Source: Luzula sylvatica (taxonomy: Eukaryota > Streptophyta > Magnoliopsida > Poales > Juncaceae). From it: 64,000 nucleotides of DNA. Location: NCBI GenBank assembly GCA_946800325.1, contig CAMPEJ010000006.1, forward strand, positions 744,001 through 808,000, written 5' to 3'. Each line of letters begins with the position of its first letter. Within the stretch, counting starts at the first letter, position 1. A program made the translations under genes and the position numbers. A model generated the notes under the pieces. It worked only from the letters and a program-made list of their open reading frames with translations. It made no database searches and had not been told where the DNA came from. Shown in pieces: positions 53,706 through 64,000 of this stretch.

Positions 53706-56700
53706 TAACGTATTTTGAGATCATTTGAATCGTATCTTTTACCACATAACATTTTACCAAAATTTACAAACACTAAGAAAGTTTGTTTTTCGATTCAAAA
53801 CAATTTGTTTATGCTTTGGGGAGTTCAAATAACGTATTTTGAGATCATTTGAATCGTATCTTGTACCACATAACATTTCACCAAAATTTACAAACACTAC
53901 GAAAGTTTGTTTTTCGATTCAAAACAATCTGTTTATGCTTTGGGGAGTTCAAATAACGTATTTTGAGATCATTTGATTCGTATCTTTTACCACATAACAT
54001 TTTAACAAAATTTACAAACACTAAGAAAGTTTGTTTTTCGATTCAAAACAATCTGTTTATGCTTTGGGGAGTTCAAATAACGTATTTTGAGATCATTTGA
54101 ATCGTATCTTTTACCACATAACATTTTACCAAAATTTACAAACACTAAGAAAGTTTGTTTTTCGATTCAAAACAATTTGTTTATGCTTTGGGGAGTTCAA
54201 ATAACGTATTTTGAGATCATTTGAATCGTATCTTTTACCACATAACATTTCACCAAAATTTACAAACACTAAGAAAGTTTGTTTTTCGATTCAAAACAAT
54301 CTGTTTATGCTTTGGGGAGTTCAAATAACGTATTTTGATATCATTTGAATCGTATCTTTTACCACATAACATTTCACCAAAATTTACAAACACTAAGAAA
54401 GTTTGTTTTTCTATTCAAAACAATCTGTTTATGCTTTGGGGAGTTCAAATAACGTATTTTGAGATCATTTGAATCGTATCTTTTACCACATAACATTTCA
54501 CCAAAATTTACAAACACTAAGAAAGTTTGTTTTTCGATTCAAAACAATTTGTTTATGCTTTGGGGAGTTCAAATAACGTATTTTGAGATCATTTGAATCG
54601 TATCTTTTTCCAGATAACATTTCACCAAAATTTACAAACACTAAGACAGTTTGTTTTTCGATTCAAAACAATCTGTTTATGCTTTGGGGAGTTCAAATAA
54701 CGTATTTTGAGATCATTCGAATCGTATCTTTTACTACATAACATTTCACCAAAATTTACAAACACTAAGAAAGTTTGTTTTTCAATTCAAAACAATCTGT
54801 TTATGCTTTGGGGAGTTCAAATAACGTATTTTGAGATCATTTGAATCGTATCTTTTACCACATAACATTTTACCAAAATTTAAAAAACACTAAGAATGTT
54901 TGTTTTTCGATTCAAAACAATTTGTTTATGCTTTGGGGAGTTCAAATAACGTATTTTGAGATCATTTGAATCGTATCTTTTTCCAGATAACATTTCACCA
55001 AAATTTACAAACACTAAGACAGTTTGTTTTTCGATTCAAAACAATCTGTTTATGCTTTGGGGAGTTCAAATAACGTATTTTGAGATCATTCGAATCGTAT
55101 CTTTTACTACATAACATTTCACCAAAATTTACAAACACTAAGAAAGTTTTTTTTTCAATTCAAAACAATCTGTTTATGCTTTGGGGAGTTCAAATAACGT
55201 ATTTTGAGATCATTTGATTCGTATATTTTACCACATAACATTTCACCAAAATTTACAAACACTGAGAAAGTTTGATTTTCGATAAAAAACAATCTGTTTA
55301 TGCTTTGGGGAGTTCAAATAACGTATTTTGAGATCATTTGAATCGTATCTTTTACTACATAACATTTCACCAAAATTTACAAACACTAAGAAATTTGTTT
55401 TTCGATTCAAAACAATTTGTTTATGCTTTGGGGAGTTCAAATAACATATTTTTAGATAATTCGAATCGTATCTTTTACCACATAACATTTCACCAAAATT
55501 TACAAACACTAAGAAAGTTTGGTTTTCGATTCAAAACAATCTGTTTTTGCTTTGGGGAGTTCAAATAACGTATTTTGAGATCATTGGAATCGTATCTTTT
55601 ACTACATAACATTTCACCAAAATTTACAAACACTAAGAAAGTTTGTTTTTCGATTCAAAACAATCTGTATATGCTTTGGGGAGTTCAAATAACGTATTTT
55701 GAGATCATTTGAATCGTATCTTTTACCACATAACATTTCACCAAAATTTACAAACACTAAGAAAGTTTGTTTTTCGATTCAAAACAATCTGTTTATGCTT
55801 TGGGGAGTTCAAATAACGTATTTTGAGATCATTTGAATCGTATCTTTTACCACATAACATTTTACCAAAATTTACAAACACTAAGAAAGTTTGGTTTTCG
55901 ATTCAAAACAATTTGTTTATGCTTTGGGGAGTTCAAATAACGTATTTTGAGATCATTTGAATCGTATCTTGTACCACATAACATTTCACAAAAATTTACA
56001 AACACTACGAAAGTTTGTATTTCGATTCAAAACAATCTGTTTATGCTTTGGGGAGTTCAAATAACGTATTTTGAGATCATTTGAATCGTATCTTTTACCA
56101 CATAACATTTCACCAAAATTTACAAACACTAAGAAAGTTTGTTTTTCGATTCAAAACAATTTGTTTATGCTTTGGGGAGTTCAAATAACTTATTTTGAGA
56201 TCATTTGAATCGTATCTTTTTCCATATAACATTTCACCAAAATTTACAAACACTAAGACAGTTTGTTTTTCGATTCAAAACAATCTGTTTATGCTTTGGG
56301 GAGTTCAAATAACGTATTTTGAGATCATTTGAATCGTATCTTTTCGTTCATAACATTTCACCAAAATTTACAAACACTAAGAAAGTTTGTTTTTCGATTC
56401 AAAACAATCTGTTTATGCTTTGGTGAGTTCAAATAACGTATTTTGAGATCATTTGAATCGTATCTTTTACGACATAACATTTCACCAAAATTTACAAACA
56501 CTAAGAAAGTTTGTTTTTCGATTCAAAACAGTATGTTTATGCTTTGGGGAGTTCAAATAACGTATTTTGAGATCATTTGAATCATATCATTTACCACATA
56601 ACATTTCACCAAAATTTACAAACACTAAGAAAGTTTGATTTTCGATTCAAAACAATCTGTTTATACTTTGGGGATTTCAAATAACGTATTTTGAGATCAT

Positions 56701-59700
56701 TTGAATCGTATCTTTTACCACATAACATTTTACCAAAATTTACAAACACTAAGAATGTTTGTTTTTCGATTCATAACAATTTGTTTATGCTTTGGGGAGT
56801 TCAAATAACATATTTTGAGATCATTTGAATCACATCTTTTACCACATAACATTTCACCAAAATTTACAAACACTAAGAAAGTTTGTTTTTCGATTCAAAA
56901 CAATCTGTTTATGCTTTGGGGAGTTTAAATAACGTATTTTGAGATCATTTGAATCGTATCTTTTACCACGTAACATTTTACCAAATTTTACAAGCACTAA
57001 GAAAGTTTGTTTTTCGATTCAAAACAATATGTTTATGCTTTGGGGAGTTCAAATAACGTATTTTGAGATCATTTGAATCGTATCTTTTACTACATAACAT
57101 TTCACCAAAATTTACAAACACTAAGAAAGTTTGTTTTTCGATTCAAAACAATCTGTTTATGCTTTGGGGAGTTCAAATAACGTATTTTGAGATCATTTGA
57201 ATCGTATCTTTTACCACATAACATTTCACCAAAATTTACAAACACTAAGAAAGTTTGTTTTTCGATTCAAAACAATCTGTTTATGCTTTGGGGAGTTCAA
57301 ATAACGTATTTTGAGATCATTTGAATCGTATCTTTTACGACATAACATTTCACCAAAATTTACAAACACTAAGAAAGTTTGTTTTTCGATTCAAAACAAT
57401 CTGTTTATGCTTTGGGGAGTTCAAATAACGTATTTTGAGATCATTTGATTCGTATCTTTTACCACATAACATTTCACCAAAATTTACAAACACTAAGAAA
57501 GTTTGTTTTTCGATTCAAAACAATCTGTTTATGCTTTGGGGAGTTCAAATAACGTATTTTGAGATCATTTGAATCGTATCTTTTACCACATAACATTTTA
57601 CCAAAATTTACAAACACTAAGAAAGTTTGTTTTTCGATTCAAAACAATTTGTTTATGCTTTGGGGAGTTCAAATAACGTATTTTGAGATCATTTGAATCG
57701 TATCTTTTACCACCTAACATTTCACCAAAATTTACAAACACTAAGAAAGTTTGTTTTTCGATTCAAAACAATCTGTTTATGCTTTGGGGAGTTCAAATAA
57801 CGTATTTTGAGATCATTTGAATCGTATCTTTTACCACCTAACATTTCACCAAAATTTACAAACACTAAGAAAGTTTGTTTTTCGATTCAAAACAATCTGT
57901 TTATGCTTTGGGGAGTTCAAATAACGTATTTTGAGATCATTTGAATCGTATCTTTTACTACATAACATTTCACCAAAATTTACAAACACTAAGAAATTTT
58001 GTTTTTCGATTCAAAACAATATGTTTATGCTTTGGGGAGTTCAAATAACGTATTTTGAGATCATTTGAATCGTATCTTTTACCACATAACATTTCACCAA
58101 AATTTACAAACACTAAGAAAGTTTGTTTTTCGATTCAAAACAATCTGTTTATGCTTTGGGGAGTTCAAATAACGTATTTTGAGATCATTTGAATCGTATC
58201 TTTTACTACATAACATTTCACCAAAATTTACAAACACTAAGAAAGTTTGTTTTTCGATTCAAAACAATCTGTTTATGCTTTGGGGAGTTCGAATAACGTA
58301 TTTTGAGATCATTTGAATCGTATCTTTTACCACATAACATTTTACCAAAATTTACAAACACTAAGAAAGTTTGTTTTTCGATTCAAAACAATTTGTTTAT
58401 GCTTTGGGGAGTTCAAATAACGTATTTTGAGATCATTTGAATCGTATCTTTTACCACATAACATTTCACCAAAATTTACAAACACTAAGAAAGTTTGTTT
58501 TTCGATTCAAAACAATTTGTTTATGCTTTGGGGAGTTCAAATAACGTATTTTGAGATCATTTGAATCGTATCTTTTACAACATAACATTTCACCAAAATG
58601 TACAAACACTAAGAAAGTTTGTTTTTCTATTCAAAACAATATGTTTATGCTTTGGGGAGTTCAAATAACGTATTTTGAGATCATTTGAATCGTATCTTTT
58701 ACCACATAACATTTCACCAAAATTTACAAACACTAAGAAAGTTTGTTTTTCGATTCAAAACAATTTGTTTATGCTTTGGGGAGTTCAAATAACGTATTTT
58801 GAGATCATTTGACTCGTATCTTTTTCCAGATAACATTTCACCAAAATTTACAAGCACTAAGACAGTTTGTTTTTCGATTCAAAACAATCTGTTTATGCTT
58901 TGGGGAGTTCAAATAACGTATTTTGAGATCATTCGAATCGTATCTTTTACTACATAACATTTCACCAAAATTTACAAACACTAAGAAAGTTTGTTTTTCA
59001 ATTCAAAACAATCTGTTTATGCTTTGGGGAGTTCAAATAACGTATTTTGAGATCATTTGATTCGTATCTTTTACCACATAACATTTCACCAAAATTTACA
59101 AACACTGTGAAAGTTTGATTTTCGATTAAAAACAATATGTTTATGCTTTGGGGAGTTCATATAACATATTTTGAGATCATTTGAATCGTATCTTTTACTA
59201 CATAACATTTCACCAAAATTTACAAACACTAAGAAAGTTTGTTTTTCGATTCAAAACAATTTGTTTATGCTTTGGGGAGTTCAAATAACGTATTTTGAGA
59301 TCATTTGAATCGTATCTTTTTCCAGATAACATTTCACCAAAATTTACAAACACTAAGACAGTTTGTTATTCGATTCAAAACAATCTGTTTATGCTTTGGG
59401 GAGTTCAAATAACGTATTTTGAGATCATTTGAATCGTATCTTTTTCCAGATAAAATTTCACCAAAATTTACAAACACTAAGAATGTTTGTTTTTCGATTC
59501 AAAACAATTTGTTTATGCTTTGGGGAGTTCAAATAACGTATTTTGAGATCATTTGAATCGTATCTTTTACCTCATAACATTTCACCAAAATTTACAAACA
59601 CTAAGAAAGTTTGTTTTTCGATTCAAAACAATCTGTTTATGCTTTGGGGAGTTCAAATAACGTATTTTGAGATCATTTGAATCGTATCTTTTACCGCATA

Positions 59701-60899
59701 ACATTTTACCAAATTTTACAAACACTAAAAAAGTTTGTTTTTCGATTCAAAACAATCTGTTTATGCTTTGGGGAGTTCAAATAACGTATTTTGAGATCAT
59801 TCGAATCGTATCTTTTACTACATAACATTTCACCAAAATTTACAAACACTAATAAAGTTTGTTTTTCGATTCAAAACAATCTGTTTATGCTTTGGGGAGT
59901 TCAAATAACGTATTTTGAGATCATTTGAATCGTATCTTTTTCCATATAACATTTCACCAAAATTTACAAACACTAAGACAGTTTGTTTTTCGATTCAAAA
60001 CAATCTGTTTATGCTTTGGGGAGTTCAAATAACGTATTTTGAGATCATTTGAATCGTATCTTTTACTTCATAACATTTCACCAAAATTTACAAACACTAA
60101 GAAAGTTTGTTTTTCGATTCAAACCAATCTGTTTATGCTTTGGGGAGTTCAAATAACGTATTTTGAGATCATTTGAATCGTATCTTTTACCACATAACAT
60201 TTCACCAAAATTTACAAACATTAAGAAAGTTTGTTTTTCGATTCAAAACAATCTGTTTATGCTTTGGGGAGTTCAAATAACGTATTTTGAGATCATTTGA
60301 ATCATATCATTTACCACATAACATTTCACCAAAATTTACAAACACTAAGAAAGTTTGATTTTCGATTCAAAACAATCTGTTTATTCTTTGGGGAGTTCGA
60401 ATAACGTATTTTGAGATCATTTGAATCGTATCTTTTACCACATAACATTTTACCAAAATTTACAAACACTAAGAATGTTTGTTTTTCGATTCAAAACAAT
60501 TTGTTTATGCTTTGGGGAGTTCAAATAACGTATTTTGAGATCATTTGAATCGTATCTTTTTCCAGATAAGATTTCACCAAAATTTACAAACACTAAGACA
60601 GTTTGTTTTTCGATTCAAAACAATCTGTTTATGCTTTGGGGAGTTCAAATAACGTATTTTGAGATCATTCGAATCGTATCTCTTACTACATAACATTTCA
60701 CCAAAATTTACAAACACTAAGAAAGTTTGTTTTTCAATTCAAAACAATCTGTTTATGCTTTGGGGAGTTCAAATAACGTATTTTGAGATCATTTGATTCG
60801 TATCTTTTACTACATAACATTTCACCAAAATTTACAAACACTACGAAAGTTTGTTTTTCGATTCAAAACAATCTGTTTATGCTTTGGGGAGTTCAAATA

Positions 60900-61900
60900 A
60901 CGTATTTTGAGATCATTTGAATCGTATCTTTTACCACATAACATTTCACCAAAATTTACAAACACTAAGAAAGTTTGTTTTTCGATTCAAAACAATTTGT
61001 TTATGCTTTGGGGAGTTCAAATAACGTATTTTGAGATCATTTGAATCGTATCTTTTTCCATATAACATTTCACCAAAATTTACAAACACTAAGACAGTTT
61101 GTTTTTCGATTCAAAACAATCTGTTTATGCTTTGGGGAGTTCAAATAACGTATTTTGAGATCATTTGAATCGTATCTTTTAGTTCATAACATTTCACCAA
61201 AATTTACAAACACTAAGAAAGTTTGTTTTTCGATTCAAAACAATCTGTTTATGCTTTGGTGAGTTCAAATAACGTATTTTGAGATCATTTGAATCGTATC
61301 TTTTACCACATAACATTTCACAAAAATTTACAAACACTACGAAAGTTTGTATTTCGATTCAAAACAATCTGTTTATGCTTTGGGGAGTTCAAATAACGTA
61401 TTTTGAGATCATTTGAATCGTATCTTTTACCACATAACATTTCACCAAAATTTACAAACACTAAGAAAGTTTGTTTTTCGATTCAAAACAATTTGTTTAT
61501 GCTTTGGGGAGTTCAAATAACGTATTTTGAGATCATTTGAATCGTATCTTTTTCCACATAACATTTCACCAAAATTTACAAACACTAAGAAAGTTTGTTT
61601 TTCGATTCAAAACAATCTGTTTATGCTTTGGGGAGTTCAAATAACGTATTTTGAGATCATTTGAATCGTATCTTTTAGTTCATAACATTTCACCAAAATT
61701 TACAAACACTAAGAAAGTTTGTTTTTCGATTCTAAACAATCTGTTTATGCTTTGGTGAGTTCAAATAACGTATTTTGAGATCATTTGAATCGTATCTTTT
61801 ACCACATAACATTTCGACAAAATTTACAAACACTAAGAAAGTTTGTTTTTCGATTCAAAACAGTCTGTTTATGCTTTGGGGAGTTCAAATAACGTATTTT
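60900..61900 (+). repeat. 496-bp tetramer duplication
   Basis: agttcataac occurs at 61181 and again at 61677, 496 bp or four monomers apart, each followed by ctttggtgag. Flanking monomers repeat in step, with ttccatataac in the first unit and ttccacataac in the second. Its edges are approximate. Confidence 0.75.
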
Positions 61901-64000
61901 GAGATCATTTGAATCATATCATTTACCACATAACATTTCACCAAAATTTACAAACACTAAGAAAGTTTGATTTTCGATTCAAAACAATCTGTTTATGCTT
62001 TGGGGAGTTCAAATAACGTATTTTGAGATCATTTCAATCGTATCTTTTACCACATAACATTTTACCAAAATTTACAAACACTAAGAACGTTTGTTTTTCG
62101 ATTCATAACAATTTGTTTATGCTTTGGGGAGTTCAAATAACGTATTTTGAAATCATTTGAATCATATCTTTTACCACATAACATTTCACCAAAATTTACA
62201 AACACTAAGAAAGTTTGTTTTTCGATTCAAAACAATCTGTTTATGCTTTGGGGAGTTCAAATAACGTATTTTGAGATCATTTGAATCGTATCTTTTACCA
62301 CATAACATTTTACCAAATTTTACAAGCACTAAGAAAGTTTGTTTTTCGATTCAAAACAATCTGTTTATGCTTTGGGGAGTTCAAATAACGTATTTTGAGA
62401 TCATTTGAATCGTATCTTTTACTACATAACATTTCACCAAAATTTACAAACACTAAGAAAGTTTGTTTTTCGATTCAAAACAATCTGTTTATGCTTTGGG
62501 GAGTTCAAATAACGTATTTTGAGATCATTTGAATCGTATCTTTTACCACATAACATTTCACCAAAATTTACAAACACTAAGAAAGTTTGTTTTTCGATTC
62601 AAAATAATCTGTTTATGCTTTGGGGAGTTCAAATAACGTATTTTGAGATCATTTGAATCGTATCTTTTACTACATAACATTTCACCAAAATTTACAAACA
62701 CTAAGAAAGTTTGTTTTTCGATTCAAAACAATCTGTTTATGCTTTGGGGAGTTCAAATAACGTATTTTGAGATCATTTGATTCGTATCTTTTACCACATA
62801 ACATTTCACCAAAATTTACAAACACTAAGAAAGTTTGTTTTTCGATTCAAAACAATCTGTTTATGCTTTCGGGAGTTCAAATAACGTATTTTGAGATCAT
62901 TTGAATCGTATCTTTTACCACATAACATTTTACCAAAATTTACAAACACTAAGAAAGTTTGTTTTTCGATTCAAAACAATTTGTTTATGCTTTGGGGAGT
63001 TCAAATAACGTATTTTGAGATCATTTGAATCGTATCTTTTACTACATAACATTTCACCAAAATTTACAAACACTAAGAAAGTTTGTTTTTCGATTCAAAA
63101 CAATCTGTTTATGCTTTGGGGAGTTCAAATAACGTATTTTGAGATCATTTGAATCGTATCTTTTACTACATAACATTTCACCAAAATTTACAAACACTAA
63201 GAAAGTTTGTTTTTCGATTCAAAACAATCTGTTTATGCTTTGGGGAGTTCAAATAACGTATTTTGAGATCATTTGAATCGTATCTTTTACTACATAACAT
63301 TTCACCAAAATTTACAAACACTAAGAAAGTTTGTTTTTCGATTCAACACAATCTGTTTATGCTTTGGGGAGTTCAAATAACGTATTTTGAGATCATTTGA
63401 ATCGTATCTTTTACCACATAACATTTCACCAAAATTTACAAACACTAAGAAAGTTTGTTTTCCGATTCAAAACAATCTGTTTATGCTTTGGGGAGTTCAA
63501 ATAACGTATTTTGAGATCATTTGAATCGTATCTTTTACTACATAACATTTCACCAAAATTTACAAACACTAAGAAAGTTTGTTTTTCGATTCAAAACAAT
63601 CTGTTTATGCTTTGGGGAGTTCAAATAACGTATTTTGAGATCATTTGAATCGTATCTTTTACCACATAACATTTTACCAAATTTTACAAACACTAAGAAA
63701 GTTTGTTTTTCGATTCAAAACAATCTGTTTATGCTTTGGGGAGTTCAAATAACGTATTTTGAGATCATTTGAATCGTATCTTTTACAACATAACATTTCA
63801 CCAAAATGTACAAACACTAAGAAAGTTTTTTTTCTATTCAAAACAATCTGTTTATGCTTTGGGGAGTTCAAATAACGTATTTTGAGATCATTTGAATCGT
63901 ATCTTTTACCACATAACATTTCACCAAAATTTACAAACACTAAGAAAGTTTGTTTTTCGATTCAAAACAATTTGTTTATGCTTTGGGGAGTTCAAATAAC
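61790..64000 (+). repeat. Third, partial copy of the 12.25-14.5 kb segment
   Basis: The marks atatcattta (12361 and 61916), gcact after ttttacaa (12771 and 62326) and tttgattcg (about 13221 and 62776) keep a constant offset of 49,555 bp. Later, acaacat with aaaatgtac appears at 14355 and 63787, offset 49,432, so one monomer has been lost. The same segment is also present at about 56.5-58.7 kb in the long right-hand block. The copy continues beyond the window. Confidence 0.8.

Larger units (their letters stand above)
48447..60178 (+). repeat. Long duplicated block, right copy, with internal expansion
   Basis: This is the partner of 6610-15955. It is longer because the 1,255-bp unit around 50.9-53.6 kb is present in extra copies. 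Similarity to the left copy fades near 60178, where ttttaccaaaatt of the left copy (about 15980) is replaced by ttcaccaaaattt. To its left, about 48.07-48.55 kb also matches 4.64-5.1 kb at an offset of 43,450, which exceeds 41,837 by 1,613 bp (thirteen monomers, one of them 125 bp). The left copy therefore has thirteen monomers more at this point. Confidence 0.85.
1921..64000 (+). repeat. 124-bp tandem satellite array, about 500 monomers
   Basis: All copies run in the same orientation. Taking aacgtatttt as position 1, landmarks in the 124-bp monomer are cgtat at 3-7, gatc at 13-16, tttgaatcg at 18-26, a second cgtat at 25-29, accacataac at 35-44, acaaac at 60-65, gtttgt at 75-80, cgattcaaa at 85-93 and tttggggagttcaaat ending at 124. 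Starts at 2171, 2294 and 2418 show the 123- and 124-bp spacing directly. The consensus has 36 G or C in 124 (29%). Length variants are few: 123-bp forms, a 132-bp form (J), 125-bp forms at about 5311-5330, 10651-10670, 54871-54890, 40421-40441 and 42031-42052, and one 9-bp deletion at 3199/3200. No other sequence interrupts the array, which starts abruptly at 1921 and leaves the window mid-array. I do not recognise the family. Its size and uniformity suggest centromeric or heterochromatic location, which is inference. Confidence 0.98.

Noticed and set aside
2094..63940. Families of repeated 60-93 residue ORFs on both strands of the array
   Set aside because: They are satellite monomers read through at 123-bp or 132-bp length variants. 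Their similarity to each other comes from the repeat, and no initiation context or domain supports coding.
1921..64000. CRISPR array
   Set aside because: Units are contiguous 124-bp copies without unique spacers, no cas genes are present, and the flank is a plant-type retroelement.
1921..64000. CENP-B box in the monomer
   Set aside because: ttcgattcaaaacaatc shares the TTCG and one spaced A with the box, but lacks the essential CGGG part.
1921..64000. Transposable element insertion inside the array
   Set aside because: Marker spacings are multiples of 124 bp apart from the small length variants described, leaving no room for an insertion, and no foreign sequence was seen on reading through.
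1..64000. tRNA, rRNA or other structured RNA gene
   Set aside because: No cloverleaf-type A/B box pairing or rRNA-like sequence was noticed; the monomer hairpins are too short and too repetitive to call as RNA genes.

Overview
The window is almost entirely one satellite DNA array, entered from a short piece of a degraded retrotransposon. I see no protein-coding or RNA gene that I would call real. The organism is most likely a flowering plant. The basis is the left-hand 1.9 kb, which carries, on the minus strand, the sequence that lies just before the polypurine tract (PPT) of many plant Ty3/gypsy elements, followed by a long LTR-like region. I do not recognise the satellite family or the species.

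Layout. Positions 1-1849 are LTR-like, minus strand, with a GC-rich island at about 870-1345 that holds a 31-33 bp minisatellite. Positions 1864-1897 are the PPT and pre-PPT block of the same element. The element stops at about 1900-1920, and from 1921 to the last base (64000) the sequence is an uninterrupted head-to-tail array of a 124-bp monomer, about 500 copies, about 29% GC by hand count of the consensus. No transposon, gene or inverted segment interrupts it. The array runs off the right edge.

The array is not homogeneous. Monomers fall into linked variant types (my labels): F (taccaaattttac), T (actacataac), P (ttccagataac with aagacag), Q (ttccagataaaa with aagaatg), G (ctgtgaaag with gattaaaaac), M (aacatattttta), K (cttgtacc with ctacgaaag), H (atatcattta) and J (an 8-bp longer junction form). 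These occur in fixed orders, giving higher-order repeats (HORs). A ten-monomer unit F-T-P-T-G-T-P-G-T-M is found complete seven times. On top of this are larger duplications: a 2,736-bp unit (16.4-25.8 kb), a ~5.5-kb block at an offset of 6,690-6,691 bp (27.1-39.2 kb), a 1,613-bp tandem duplication (39.7-42.9 kb), an 876-bp duplication (44.4-46.1 kb), a 1,255-bp local amplification (50.9-53.6 kb), a 496-bp tetramer (60.9-61.9 kb), and a ~9.3-kb block near the left (6.6-15.95 kb) that reappears at 48.4-60.2 kb with the 1,255-bp amplification inside it.

The longer ORFs of the array are by-products of monomer-length variants and are not annotated as genes. The array has the form of a centromeric, pericentromeric or heterochromatic knob satellite, but nothing in the sequence itself proves which. 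All offsets were worked out by hand from marker variants, so block edges are good to roughly one monomer unless stated.
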